Below, piece after piece: positions 8,539-17,602 of a stretch of 64,000 bases of DNA. The notes beneath the pieces are model-generated. The model was not told where the DNA came from and made no database searches. It was given only the letters and a program-made list of their open reading frames with translations. Each line of letters begins with the position of its first letter. Position 1 is the first letter of the stretch. This DNA is from Streptomyces xinghaiensis S187 (GTDB lineage Bacteria; Actinomycetota; Actinomycetes; Streptomycetales; Streptomycetaceae), in the NCBI RefSeq assembly GCF_000220705.2, contig NZ_CP023202.1:3348001-3412000 (forward strand), read 5' to 3'. The translations under genes were made by a program, and so were the position numbers.

Positions 8539-9198
8539 ATGCCCGAGTCGCCGCCCACCCGCATCCTGCTGGCCGACGATCATCGGCTGGTCCGCCGCGG
8601 AGTCCGCCTCATCCTGGACAGCGAGCCGGACCTCACCGTGGTGGCGGAGGCGGGTGACGGCGCCGAAGCCGTCGAGGCCGCCCGCACCCACCACCCGGAC
8701 CTGGCCATCCTCGACATCGCCATGCCCCGCCTGACGGGACTGCAGGCGGCCCGCGAACTGTCCCGCCTTCAGCCGGGGCTGCGCATCCTCATCCTGACCA
8801 TGTACGACAACGAGCAGTACTTCTTCGAAGCTCTCGCGGCCGGCGCCTCCGGCTACGTCCTCAAGTCCGTGGCCGACCGCGACCTCGTCGAGGCCTGCCG
8901 CGCCACCATGCGCGGCGAGCCCTTCCTCTACCCCGGCGCCGTCAACGCCCTCATCCGCAATTACCTCGACAGTGTCCGGGACGGGAAGGCCCCGCCCGCC
9001 AAGGCCATCACCGACCGCGAGGAGGAGATCCTCAAGCTCGTCGCCGAGGGCCACACCTCCCAGGAGATCGCCGGCATCCTGTTCATCAGCGTCAAGACCG
9101 TCGAACGCCACCGCGCCAACCTGCTGCAGAAACTGGGCCTGAAGGACCGCCTGGAACTCACGCGCTATGCCATCCGCGTCGGCCTGATCGAACCCTGA
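8539..9198 (+). CDS. NarL/FixJ-family response regulator
   Basis: The 219-residue regulator has an N-terminal receiver domain with the acidic pair in LLADDHRLV, the phospho-acceptor Asp59 in LAILDIAMP and Lys in YVLKSV, then a LuxR-type helix-turn-helix (LTDREEEILKLVAEG pattern: ITDREEEILKLVAEGHTSQE, then ISVKTVERHRANLLQKLGL). It pairs with the kinase immediately upstream. An in-frame GTG six bases earlier is possible, but the ATG has better spacing to GGAG at 8526. Target genes are unknown; the direct repeats upstream of the kinase gene could be an autoregulatory site. Confidence 0.94.
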   Translation: MPESPPTRILLADDHRLVRRGVRLILDSEPDLTVVAEAGDGAEAVEAARTHHPDLAILDIAMPRLTGLQAARELSRLQPGLRILILTMYDNEQYFFEALAAGASGYVLKSVADRDLVEACRATMRGEPFLYPGAVNALIRNYLDSVRDGKAPPAKAITDREEEILKLVAEGHTSQEIAGILFISVKTVERHRANLLQKLGLKDRLELTRYAIRVGLIEP

Positions 9199-9246
9199 CG
9201 TCCTGATCGAACCCCGACGTGCGGAGTGCGGCGAGGAACCGTCACG

Positions 9247-9436
9247 TCACCGTGCTGTCTCCAGGGGCGCGTTCGCCGCCGGGGCCGTGCGCTCGTCCTG
9301 CCGCTCCCCCTGCCGCCGCGTCATCCCCACCCCGGCCAGGACCACCACCATGCCGATGACCACCCGCGGGCCGATGTCCTCGTTCAGGACGAGCGCGCCC
9401 AGCAGCACGGAGACCACCGGCAGCGTCGCCCGGGCC
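9247..9436 (-). pseudogene. EamA (DMT) transporter, C-terminal fragment
   Basis: The minus strand encodes only the last 60 or so residues of an EamA-type drug/metabolite transporter: RATLPVVSVLLGALVLNEDI followed by GPRVVIGMVVVLAGVGM and a charged tail, which is the typical final pair of helices. Upstream of about 9436 the frame is the antisense of a LysR gene and carries no transporter helices. The other roughly 240 residues are missing, so this is a remnant. It abuts the LysR remnant head to head. Confidence 0.8.
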
Positions 9437-10155
9437 GAGACGGCCCTGGCCGATCTGCGCGCCGGGCGCACCGGCCGGCTGTCGGTGCGCCACTTCGCCA
9501 CGGCGGGCTCCACCCTGGTGGCGCCCGCGCTGGCCGGGCTCCGCGAGGAGCACCCCGGTATCCGGATCGACCTCGAACTCACCGATCCCGCGGACCCGTT
9601 CCACGAAGTGGCCGCGGGCCGGGCGGACCTGGCCGTGGTCGTCCGGCCCCGGGACCACCGGACCGGCGACGGCGACGGCAAGGGCGGCGTCCGTATGGTG
9701 CACCTCCTTCACGACCCGTACGCCGCCGTCCTGCCCGCCGGACATCCGCTCGCCGAGCAGGAGGCGCTGAACCTGCACGAGCTGGCCGGGGAGCAGTGGG
9801 TCGGCAGCGAGCCGCCGGGCCCTGCCTCGAACCGGTGCTCGACTCCTGTGCGGCGGCGGGTTTCAGCCCGGATGTCGTGATCCAGAGCGAGGACTACGCG
9901 ACCGCGCAGGGCTTCGTGGCAGCGGGTCTCGGCGTCGGCCTGATGCCGGGACTGGCGCTGCGCACCCCGCACCCCGGAGTCGTCGTACGGCGCGTCCGCA
10001 ACCCCGAACCGGTCAGGGTCATCTCGGCGGCGGCCCGGAAGACCTCCCTGGAGCAGCCCGCCCTGCTCGCGCTCCTCGACGCCCTCCGGAACGCGGCCAC
10101 CGCGGCCGGCCCGCCCGGCCCGCCCGGCCCACCCGACGCCCACGCGCCGGACTGA
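9437..10155 (+). pseudogene. LysR-family regulator, truncated and frameshifted
   Basis: The plus strand encodes the LysR effector-binding domain (ADLRAGRTGRLSVRHFATAG, HPGIRIDLELTDPADPFHEV, LLHDPYAAVLPAGHPLAEQE) without the N-terminal helix-turn-helix. The reading frame shifts near 9815-9830: text up to GEQWVGSEPPG is in one frame, and CLEPVLDSCAAAGFSPDVV onward in another. It therefore has two lesions, a lost DNA-binding half and a frameshift. Ancestrally it was divergent from the EamA gene, a common arrangement; a deletion seems to have removed both 5' halves and the promoter between them. Confidence 0.82.
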
Positions 10156-10177
10156 CCGGGGTCCGCGCCGGCGCAAC

Positions 10178-10231
10178 GGGAGCTCCCGGCCGGTCAGAAA
10201 CGGCCAGGGCCGGTCAGGGCCGGGAGCTCCC
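10178..10231. terminator. hairpin between LysR remnant and copC
   Basis: A perfect 14-bp inverted repeat (GGGAGCTCCCGGCC at 10178-10191 with GGCCGGGAGCTCCC at 10218-10231) encloses a 26-base loop in the gap between the convergent LysR remnant and the copper operon. It probably acts as a bidirectional terminator. Confidence 0.6.
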
Positions 10232-10326
10232 GCGTCGCCAAGGGGCGATGGCGGAGCCGGACACCGGCGTCCGCCCAAGCGTGCCCGGACCTCGGGTATG
10301 CGGGTACGCGAGGGGACGCCCCGGGG

Positions 10327-10971
10327 TCAGACGGTGTCCTCCCGCCGTTCCGTGTGCCGCCTCCGGCGCAGCATGCGCACGGTGAGGGCACCCGCCACGG
10401 CAGCCACGACGGCGGCGCCGGCGAGGACGACCGGTGCTGTGGTGCCCCTGAGCCCCGGATTCGTGTCGTCCCCGCCCGCAGCCGATCCCGTTGCCGGTTG
10501 TGCCTCCGGCTCCGGTTGTGCCTCCGGGGCGGCCGGTGCCGCCAGATCCAGGCCCCGGCAGGCGGACGGCTCCGCGGCGGGTTCCGTGCCGTCGGACACC
10601 TCGAACTGGTAGGCGCTGGTCTGCTCGTCGCCGTCCGCGGCGGTGACGGTGTACGTCAGGGTGGTGACGCCCGCGCGCAGCGGCGTGACGGCGGCGCAGA
10701 CCACGGAGTCGTCCGCCACGACCGGCCGCCCGACGGGCACTTGGGTGCCGTCGGGGCCGGTCAGGGCGACCTTTGCCGCCGCACCGGGCCGCAGAGCGCC
10801 GAAAGTCAGGGCGACGACGCCGGTCCCGGAGCCGACCGTGGCGCCGGGTGCCGGTGTCGCGTCCTTCAGCGCGCTGTGGGCGTGCGCCGCCGGTGTGCCG
10901 CCGAGAAGCAGCAGCGCGAACAGACAGGCCGGCAGGGCGGCCAGGACCCTCAGAACTCGAAGTCGGCGCAT
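10327..10971 (-). CDS. CopC-domain copper resistance protein
   Basis: The 214-residue protein has a signal peptide cut before the mature start HSALKDATPAPGATV, the standard CopC N-terminus whose histidine binds Cu(II). The CopC beta-sandwich follows to about residue 125 (VVALTFGALRPGAAAKVALT; TLTYTVTAADGDEQTSAYQF), then a Pro/Glu-rich linker, one membrane helix (APVVLAGAAVVAAVAGAL) and a basic tail. It therefore binds copper outside the cell while anchored at the membrane. Its start codon lies 22 bases inside the upstream lipoprotein gene, implying translational coupling. Confidence 0.9.
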   Translation of the reverse strand: MRRLRVLRVLAALPACLFALLLLGGTPAAHAHSALKDATPAPGATVGSGTGVVALTFGALRPGAAAKVALTGPDGTQVPVGRPVVADDSVVCAAVTPLRAGVTTLTYTVTAADGDEQTSAYQFEVSDGTEPAAEPSACRGLDLAAPAAPEAQPEPEAQPATGSAAGGDDTNPGLRGTTAPVVLAGAAVVAAVAGALTVRMLRRRRHTERREDTV

Positions 10972-11675
10972 GCGATCCGGTTGTCCATCGCTTCACGGGG
11001 GTGGACGACGAGGGCGACCGCGTTCTCGCCGGTCTTCCGGGTGTTGTTGACCGTTGTCGTGGCCTTGCCCGACTTGCCGGCCTCGAACATCAGGTGCACC
11101 TCGTTCGGCGGTGTCGTCGCACCGCCCTTCCTGAACTGGAAGTGCTCGCCTCCGTTGTCATCGGAGCACTGCTGGGCGTGCAGGTGCGCCATGTAGGCGG
11201 CGCCCGGCTTCAGGCCGCTGAGGGACACCGTCACCGTGGTGCCGTCCTTGTGCTGCGCCAGCCAGGCCGTGCCCTTGACGTCGTCCATGCCGGGCGGCCT
11301 GGTGTCGAGCAGCCGGAAGGCGCCGCGCGTGATCTCGGCGTCGGCGATCTTGTCGGCGGGGGTGGCCGAGGGGTCCCCCATCGCCTTGTCGTCCATGCCC
11401 TCCATGCCGTCCATGCCGGCCTTGTCCTTGGTGCTGTTGGACGACGAGGACGAGGAGCCGGGGGACTCCGTGTGGGCGGACGCGTGTCCGGAGGAGTCGC
11501 CGCCGCAGCCGGACAGCAGCGCGGCCGCCGCCGCGACGGCGGCACAGGCGGCGGCGAGACGGAAACGCGGGCGGCGCGGTGCACCCGTGGCGCCTCCGTC
11601 CCGTCCGGGGAACGGCGCAGGCGCCGCCGGGGTGGCGTCCCGCAGGACTGGGCGGCCGGAGGTGTGGTGGTTCAT
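10950..11675 (-). CDS. SOD-like, Met-rich copper-operon lipoprotein
   Basis: The 241-residue protein has a long basic N-region and a lipobox LLSGC with Cys near residue 62, so it should be a surface lipoprotein. A linker contains a Met/Asp cluster (AGMDGMEGMDDKAMGD), typical of Cu(I) binding. The C-terminal domain (GTTVTVSLSGLKPGAAYMAH, then LHAQQCSDDNGGEHFQF and VHLMFEAGK) resembles the Cu/Zn superoxide dismutase fold with an HLH pair and two cysteines. Whether it is an active dismutase is uncertain. It lies between a His-rich membrane protein and CopC on one strand, so it probably buffers or detoxifies copper outside the cell. The start is the ATG of MNHHTSG. Confidence 0.75.
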   Translation of the reverse strand: MNHHTSGRPVLRDATPAAPAPFPGRDGGATGAPRRPRFRLAAACAAVAAAAALLSGCGGDSSGHASAHTESPGSSSSSSNSTKDKAGMDGMEGMDDKAMGDPSATPADKIADAEITRGAFRLLDTRPPGMDDVKGTAWLAQHKDGTTVTVSLSGLKPGAAYMAHLHAQQCSDDNGGEHFQFRKGGATTPPNEVHLMFEAGKSGKATTTVNNTRKTGENAVALVVHPREAMDNRIACADFEF

Positions 11676-11865
11676 GGGTCGTACTCCCGATCGAATGCTG
11701 GGTCGGACCGGGCCCGGGCGAGGAGACGGCGGTGGCGCGTACAGGCACGCCACCGCGCGGCCACCGAGGGGCAATGGCCCGGGCCGGAGAGGACAGGCCG
11801 GTGCGCGTACGGGCATCGGCCGTCGGCCCGTCCCCCTGGCCCGGAACGCCGGGAACCGGCCGGAT

Positions 11866-12684
11866 TCAGGGCCGTACGGCGAGCAGCAGTGGACCGGGAG
11901 ACGGGCGAGCGATCGCGGACCGGCCACGCGGTGGCCCTCGGCGGACGACGGCGTGCCGCAGGGAGACGGGTACCGGCTGGGGGCGCTCCCAGCCGGCGGC
12001 GGCCGAACGGCACGGGCGGCGCGCGTCCCGTACGTCCGCCGGGTGGAAGGGCACGTCGCGAAGGCGGCGCAGTGGTGCGGACAGCAGAGCGGCCAGTGCC
12101 CGGCCGAGCCGGTGCGCCGCCGCCTCGCCCCGCCACAGCCACAGCCCGCACACGACGGCAGCCAGCAGGTGCGCCAGGAGCATCCCGGCGGAGTTCCCGT
12201 GGCTCACGGCTGCGAGCAGCGACGGGGGATCCGCGGCCATCCCCGTCCCCGTGACCGCCCCGCTTCCCGTCCCGGTTCCCGGCGCCGCCGCGGCATGCGT
12301 CCCGTGGTGGTGCACCACCACACCGGAGCGGGCGAACGCCGCACTGTGGTGCGCGCCGAAGCCGTGTCCGGCTCCCGGCCCGCCGGCGGCGGTCGCGTCC
12401 GGCAGAGGGACCGGCCAGTGGGCGGCGAGGCTGAACTTCAGGTGCAGCAGCGCCTGTAGGCCCACGGTCGTGCCGACGACCGCCACGGCGCCGCGCTCCC
12501 GGCCGGTCAGCCACCAGGCGCCCGGCGCCGCCACGGCGAAAGCCAGGCCCACCGCCCACCAGAGCAGCGGGCCGCCGGAGGTCAGGGCATGCCCCAGGGC
12601 CGTCGTCACCACGCAGACGGCCGCGAACACGCCGGCCCGCGCGAGGCGCAGGGTGCCGACGGCGTCGGGGGCAACGCCTGCCAT
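11866..12684 (-). CDS. His-rich integral membrane protein (copper operon)
   Basis: The 272-residue protein has about four membrane segments: near residues 12-33 (GVFAAVCVVTTALGHAL), 39-59 (LLWWAVGLAFAVAAPGAWW), 65-85, and about 155-185 (LLAHLLAAVVCGLWLW). Between the third and fourth lies a long loop rich in histidine (GHGFGAHHS and VVVHHHGTHAAA), which could bind a metal. I recognise no named family. The ATG at 12682-12684 has a good GGAGGT site seven bases upstream. It is the first gene of the three-gene minus-strand set with the SOD-like lipoprotein (190 bases on) and CopC, suggesting a role in copper handling. Confidence 0.75.
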   Translation of the reverse strand: MAGVAPDAVGTLRLARAGVFAAVCVVTTALGHALTSGGPLLWWAVGLAFAVAAPGAWWLTGRERGAVAVVGTTVGLQALLHLKFSLAAHWPVPLPDATAAGGPGAGHGFGAHHSAAFARSGVVVHHHGTHAAAAPGTGTGSGAVTGTGMAADPPSLLAAVSHGNSAGMLLAHLLAAVVCGLWLWRGEAAAHRLGRALAALLSAPLRRLRDVPFHPADVRDARRPCRSAAAGWERPQPVPVSLRHAVVRRGPPRGRSAIARPSPGPLLLAVRP

Positions 12685-13021
12685 GCGGCACCTCCGGGGC
12701 CTCGGGAAACGTCTGGGAACAGACTGTTCGACGCTTCGTACGGATGGCTGGCCGAGGACGTTCAAGCGCCGACCGACCGGCTGACCGGCTGCGGAGCGCC
12801 CGTCGGGCGCACGTGAGCCCACCCCGGTTCCGCCCGGGGCCCGGCGCACCCGCCGTCCCGTCATGTCATCCGAGCCGGCCCCGGTCGGCGCCTGTTCCAC
12901 AGCGGCGCGGAAGCGTCCACCGTCTCCATGACCTTCCCCGGCCTGTACTCATGGATATGATTAGTCATTTTCTTGAGTATGATGCGCGGCGGCGGACGAG
13001 GAGAGGAAGAGGGCTGCGTCC
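12685..13021. other. divergent control region, copper operon and PadR
   Basis: No gene is visible in these 337 bases. Near the PadR gene there is an AT-rich stretch with TACTCA (12946-12951) and its inverted copy TGAGTA (12974-12979), 22 bases apart, and a TATGAT hexamer at 12978-12983 that could be a -10 box. These may be the PadR operator and promoter; the copper operon promoter must lie on the other side. Confidence 0.4.
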
Positions 13022-13591
13022 ATGGCCTTGCGACATGCCGTGCTGGCGGCGCTGCTGGACGGCGAGTACAGCGGATACCAGCTGGCGAAGGCGTTCGACG
13101 TCGGCGTCGCGAACTTCTGGCACGCCCTGCCCCAGCAGCTGTACGCCGAGCTGGCCAAGCTGGAGAAGGAAGGGCTGGTCGCGGGCCGGCAGGTGATCCA
13201 GGAGACCCGGCCCAACAAACGCCTCTTCCAGGTCACCGACGCCGGTCGCGCCGAGCTGGAAGAGTTCGCCGCGGCCGCGTCGAGGCCCTCGTTCATCCGC
13301 GACGATCTGCTCGTCAAGGTCCAGGCCGCCGATCGCGTCGGTACCGCAGCGGTGATCGAACAGCTTGAGGAGCGGGCGTCCGCGGCCAAGGGCAAGATCG
13401 AGGTTCTCGGCAAGCTGCTGCTGCGACTGCGCGGCGATGCGGACGAGGAGGAGTTCCTCCGCGAGGGCGAGCGGATCGGGCCGTATCTGACCTGCCTGCG
13501 CGGCCTCGCCTTCGAGCAGGAACACCGGGACTGGTGCCTGCGGATCGCGACCGTCCTGCGGGAGAGGCGGACAGCTCATGCCGAGCGGTGA
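13022..13591 (+). CDS. PadR-family transcriptional regulator
   Basis: The 189-residue protein has the PadR winged helix at its N-terminus (MALRHAVLAALLDGEYSGYQ, LAKAFDVGVANFWHALPQQL, YAELAKLEKEGLV) and the C-terminal Vir_C-type dimerisation helices (FEQEHRDWCLRIATVLRER). Such repressors usually bind small phenolic or drug-like ligands. The gene overlaps the start of the SGNH hydrolase by 14 bases, so the two are one transcription unit. The dyad at 12946-12979 is a candidate autoregulatory site. Confidence 0.92.
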   Translation: MALRHAVLAALLDGEYSGYQLAKAFDVGVANFWHALPQQLYAELAKLEKEGLVAGRQVIQETRPNKRLFQVTDAGRAELEEFAAAASRPSFIRDDLLVKVQAADRVGTAAVIEQLEERASAAKGKIEVLGKLLLRLRGDADEEEFLREGERIGPYLTCLRGLAFEQEHRDWCLRIATVLRERRTAHAER

Positions 13592-14396
13592 GTACACGCG
13601 CTACGTCGCCCTGGGCGACAGTCAGACCGAAGGAATGGGCGACGGGGACGAAACCGCCGGCCTGCGCGGCTTCGCCGACCGGTTCGCCGAGCGCCTCGCG
13701 GCCGTCAACCCCGGGCTCCAGTACGCCAATCTGGCCGTGCGAGGACGTACCGCCGGCCAGGTCCGCGCCGAACAACTGGAACCTGCCCTGGCCCTGCGCC
13801 CAGACCTGGCCACCGTCGTCGCCGGGGTCAACGACCTGCTCCGGCCCCGGTTCAACGCCGCGGAGGTGGCCGGGCACCTGGAGGAGATGTTCGCCGCGCT
13901 CACCGGGGCCGGGACCCAGGTGGTGACACTGACCTTCCCCGACATCGGAAAGATCGCGCCCCTCGCCCGGCCCGTCAGGTCCCGCGTGTTCGACCTCAAC
14001 ACCCACATCCGTGAAGCGGCCGCTCGTCACGGGGTCGTGGTCGCCGAAACCGGCCTGCACGCCGTCACCACCGACCCACGGCTGTGGACGGCGGACCGGC
14101 TCCACGCCAGCGCTCTCGGCCACGAACGGATCGCCGCGGCCCTCGCCCAAGCCATCAACCTGCCCGGAAGCGATGACGCCTGGGCACTCCCCCTCCCGCC
14201 GCAGAGGGTTCCCACGGCCCGGCAAGCCGCGGAAGCCGAACTGCGCTGGGCGGCCGCACACCTCGGCCCCTGGCTCCTGCGCCGTCTGCGCGGTCAGTCC
14301 TCCGGCGACGGCCGCACCGCGAAACGCCCCCGGCTCCTGCCCGTGAGCGCCAGGCCCGACGCTGCGGCGAGCACCGGTCAAGGGGAATCCTCGTAG
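13578..14396 (+). CDS. SGNH/GDSL-type hydrolase
   Basis: The 272-residue enzyme shows all four SGNH blocks: the nucleophile in VALGDSQTEG (Ser15), the block II glycine in NLAVRGRTAGQV, the oxyanion Asn in VVAGVNDLL, and the Asp/His pair in WTADRLHASALGHERIA. It has no signal peptide, so it is a cytoplasmic esterase or lipase-like hydrolase with unknown substrate. A C-terminal Arg-rich tail of about 70 residues lies outside the core. It is translationally coupled to the PadR regulator, and so is probably controlled by that regulator's ligand. Confidence 0.9.
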   Translation: MPSGEYTRYVALGDSQTEGMGDGDETAGLRGFADRFAERLAAVNPGLQYANLAVRGRTAGQVRAEQLEPALALRPDLATVVAGVNDLLRPRFNAAEVAGHLEEMFAALTGAGTQVVTLTFPDIGKIAPLARPVRSRVFDLNTHIREAAARHGVVVAETGLHAVTTDPRLWTADRLHASALGHERIAAALAQAINLPGSDDAWALPLPPQRVPTARQAAEAELRWAAAHLGPWLLRRLRGQSSGDGRTAKRPRLLPVSARPDAAASTGQGESS

Positions 14397-14611
14397 GGCA
14401 GGCCCCGGCCCCGGACGGTCTCCTCTCGAACGGCCGGGCACCCCGGCCCTGTGCGGTACGCCGGAGCGAGCACGTTCGCCCGCACCTGGCGGACACCGGC
14501 GCGAGTATCGCCCGATTCCGCGGAACAGCCGGGGTTGCCGCTCGGCAGGCTCTGCCGGGCCCATGACAAGGCGGCCACCGATATAGTCGCTGCCGAAAGA
14601 CGGGGGCGGCT

Positions 14612-17602
14612 GTGGACTTCGGAATATTGGGCCCGTTGATTGTGCGGCAGGCCGGCGTACCGTTGGAACTCGGCACGCCGAAGGTGCGTTTGCTGCTGGC
14701 GGTGCTGCTGCACAAGCCCGGCCGACCGATTTCCGAGGATTCGCTGACAGAGGCGCTCTGGGGCGATGAACCGCCAAAGAGCGCCACCAAGAACGTGCAG
14801 ACCTATGCCCACCGGCTCCGGCGGCAGCTGGGGGATTCCGGACGGGTCGTCAGACAGGGCCGGGGTTATCTCCTGCGTGTCGAACCCGGCGAACTGGATT
14901 CGGCTCGCTTCGAGGACATGGTGGGCAAGGCCCGAGCGGCGGCGGCCGGTGATCCCGTGCGGTCGCGTCGGCTCTTCAACGAGGCCCTGGGCCTCTGGCG
15001 GGGACCGGCGTTCGCAGGAATCGCCGATGTCCCGACTCTGGCCTCAGAGGCCTCTCGCCTCGAAGAAGTGCGGCTCGGCGCAGTCGAAGACCGGATCGAC
15101 ATCGACCTTCGACTCAGCCTGCACAGCGGGCTTCTCGGCGAACTGACCGCGCTGACGATGGAACACCCGTTCCGTGAGCGAATGTGGGCCCAGCTCATGC
15201 TCGCGCTCCACCGCTGCGGCCGGCGGGCGGACGCCCTGCAGGTCTACCTGCGGGTCCGTGACGTCCTGATCGAGGAGACCGGTCTGGAACCGGGACAGAG
15301 GCTGCGCGACCTGCACCGGACCATCCTCAGTGAGAAGCCCACGCCGGACAGCCCGCCGGACCCCGTGAGCGCGATCGCGGTGCCGGAGCCCCGGACCGCC
15401 GACCGCGCCCGGATGCTGCCTCCGGCACTCGCCGACTTCAGCGGCCAGCAGGCGGAAACGGCGGGGATCGTGGCAGTGCTCCGCAAGGATCGCGCGGCCG
15501 ACGAGCCGGCCGCCCTGGTGACGATCTCGGGCCCTGGCGGGATCGGCAAGACCGCGCTCGCGGTGCAGGCCGCGCATCGCCTCAGGTGCGCCTACCCCGA
15601 CGGGCAGCTGTTCGCGGCGCTGGCCGGTGCGCGCACCCAGCCGGTCAGCCCGGTCACCGTGCTCGGTCGTTTCCTGCGAGCGCTGGGTGTGCCGGCCAAC
15701 GCGGTGCCGGACGATCCGGAGGCACGCGTGGATCTCTACCGGGGCATGCTCACGGACCGCCGGATCCTGGTGGTGCTCGACGACGCGTCCGACGAGAAGC
15801 AGCTGGCTCCGCTGATGCCGGCCAGCGGTACATGCGGTGTGATCGCCACCAGCCGTGTGCGGCTGGGCGGGCTCGGTGGCGCGCACCGGGTGGAGCTCCG
15901 CGAGATGTCCGAGGCCGACAGCACGGCCATGCTGCGCAACAGCACGGACGGCCGATTGGCCTCGGCCACCGGGGCGGAGCTGTCCGGCCTGGCCCGGCTG
16001 TGTGCGCGGCTGCCGCTGGCGCTGCGGATCGCGGGGTCCCTCCTGGTGTCACGACCGCATTGGCGTCTTGCGGACCTGGTGTCGCAGCTGGCGGACGAAC
16101 GGCACCGCCTGGACGCGCTCCGCTACCGCGATCTTGAGGTACGGGCCAGTTTCGGGCTGAGTTACGACGGACTCCGACCGGAGGCAAGGCGGCTGTTCCG
16201 GCTCCTCGGGCTGCTGGAAGCACCCGATTTCCCGCTCTGGGCAGCGGCCGCCACCCTCGACAGCGAACTGCCCGAGGCCCAGGAACTCCTCGACGAGTTG
16301 GTCGATGTCCATCTGCTCGACGTGCGCGGAACACCGGACGGTCAGGCGCGTTACGGCTTCCACGACCTGATCCGCGTGTATGCGAAGGAACGCGCGGAGG
16401 CGGAGGAGTCGGTGGCGGCCCGGAACACGGCCGTCATCCGCGCCCTCAGCGCCCTTCTGGCCCTCACTGACATCGCCGACCGTGATCACATGGGACAGAG
16501 CATGTTCCAACGGGATGCCGCTCGGTGGCGACCTGAGCGGGTGGAGGCGAGCCTGCCGCCGTGCAGACCGCCGATGGCCCTGCTGGATCAGGAGCGCGCG
16601 CCGTTGGTGGCGGGTGTGCGGCAGGCCGCGGAGCTGGGGCAGGACGAACTCTGCTGGGAGCTGGCCCTGGGCGGGCACCCGCTGTTCGAGACGGAGCGGT
16701 ACTTCGACGACTGGCAGGAGTGCTACGAGACGGCGATGAGCCTGGCCAAGGCCGCGGGCAACGTGCGGGGCCGGGCCAGGCTGCTGATCTCCATGGCCGG
16801 ACTCCGCTACACCAGGCGCCGGTACGGCCCCGCCGAGGAGGCCAACACCGAGGCCATGCGCCTGTTCCAGCAGATCGGGGATTCAAGGGGCTACCTGGAG
16901 GCGCTGAGCAACGCACCGTTCTTCCTCGTGCCCGAAGGGCGTCTGAGCGAGGCCATCGAAGCGGGCCGAGAGGCCTACGAACGGCTCCTCGCCAACGGAC
17001 AGGTCGCGGCGGCACTGCACGCGTACTCGCAGGTCGGTCTCGCTCACCTCCAGGCGGGGAGACCGGCGGCCGCGGCAGAGGTCCTCACGGACATCGTCGC
17101 CGGGGCACGGAAGGAGGGGATCCGGACCCTGATCGCGCGGGACACCTACTGGCTCGGCCATGCTCAGCTCGCACTGGGCCGGCACGCGGAGGCGGCGGAG
17201 TCGTTCACCGAGCTGGCCGCGCGTGCCGTGGACATCGGGCCGTCAGGCGCGTTCTACCTGGCTCATGCCTGGGGTTGTCTCCATCTGGCACGCGGGGAGG
17301 ACGCCGATGCGCGCCGCCGTCTCCTCGAAGGCGCCGAGATCGCGCGTACGCTTGATGATCCCCTGTTCGAGTCCCGTGTTCTCGTCGATCTGCTCGACGT
17401 GCGCCTGCACGACCGTCACGAGCTGCCTGCCGCGATCTGTCAGGGGGAACGCGCGGTGCAGGTGGCCCGCACGATCGGCTACCCGTACCTGCTTGCAGGT
17501 GCGCTGGAGGGGCTCGCCCGGTTGCGGGCCGCGGCGGGGGACGTCAAAACCGCGAAGAACCTGGCCATGGAGGCGTCCGCAGTGCGGGGCAAGGTCCGCT
17601 GA
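14612..17602 (+). CDS. AfsR/SARP-family regulator with NB-ARC and TPR
   Basis: The 996-residue regulator has four parts: an OmpR-type winged helix (residues 1-90, MDFGILGPLIVRQAG and SATKNVQTYAHRLRRQLGD), a BTAD domain (about 95-240, FRERMWAQLMLALHRCGRRA), an NB-ARC ATPase with P-loop ISGPGGIGKTALAVQ near 305-318, and C-terminal TPR repeats (about 690-990). This is the architecture of AfsR, which activates secondary metabolism. No biosynthetic gene cluster is nearby, so it is an orphan or global regulator. The GTG start has GGGGG five bases upstream. A TATAGT hexamer at 14582 may be part of its promoter, but no well-spaced -35 is seen. Confidence 0.93.
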   Translation: MDFGILGPLIVRQAGVPLELGTPKVRLLLAVLLHKPGRPISEDSLTEALWGDEPPKSATKNVQTYAHRLRRQLGDSGRVVRQGRGYLLRVEPGELDSARFEDMVGKARAAAAGDPVRSRRLFNEALGLWRGPAFAGIADVPTLASEASRLEEVRLGAVEDRIDIDLRLSLHSGLLGELTALTMEHPFRERMWAQLMLALHRCGRRADALQVYLRVRDVLIEETGLEPGQRLRDLHRTILSEKPTPDSPPDPVSAIAVPEPRTADRARMLPPALADFSGQQAETAGIVAVLRKDRAADEPAALVTISGPGGIGKTALAVQAAHRLRCAYPDGQLFAALAGARTQPVSPVTVLGRFLRALGVPANAVPDDPEARVDLYRGMLTDRRILVVLDDASDEKQLAPLMPASGTCGVIATSRVRLGGLGGAHRVELREMSEADSTAMLRNSTDGRLASATGAELSGLARLCARLPLALRIAGSLLVSRPHWRLADLVSQLADERHRLDALRYRDLEVRASFGLSYDGLRPEARRLFRLLGLLEAPDFPLWAAAATLDSELPEAQELLDELVDVHLLDVRGTPDGQARYGFHDLIRVYAKERAEAEESVAARNTAVIRALSALLALTDIADRDHMGQSMFQRDAARWRPERVEASLPPCRPPMALLDQERAPLVAGVRQAAELGQDELCWELALGGHPLFETERYFDDWQECYETAMSLAKAAGNVRGRARLLISMAGLRYTRRRYGPAEEANTEAMRLFQQIGDSRGYLEALSNAPFFLVPEGRLSEAIEAGREAYERLLANGQVAAALHAYSQVGLAHLQAGRPAAAAEVLTDIVAGARKEGIRTLIARDTYWLGHAQLALGRHAEAAESFTELAARAVDIGPSGAFYLAHAWGCLHLARGEDADARRRLLEGAEIARTLDDPLFESRVLVDLLDVRLHDRHELPAAICQGERAVQVARTIGYPYLLAGALEGLARLRAAAGDVKTAKNLAMEASAVRGKVR

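Noticed and set aside
14563..14587. ATGACA and TATAGT as a sigma70 promoter for the SARP gene
   Set aside because: The spacer is only 13 bases, too short for a standard promoter; only the -10-like hexamer is kept as a remark.
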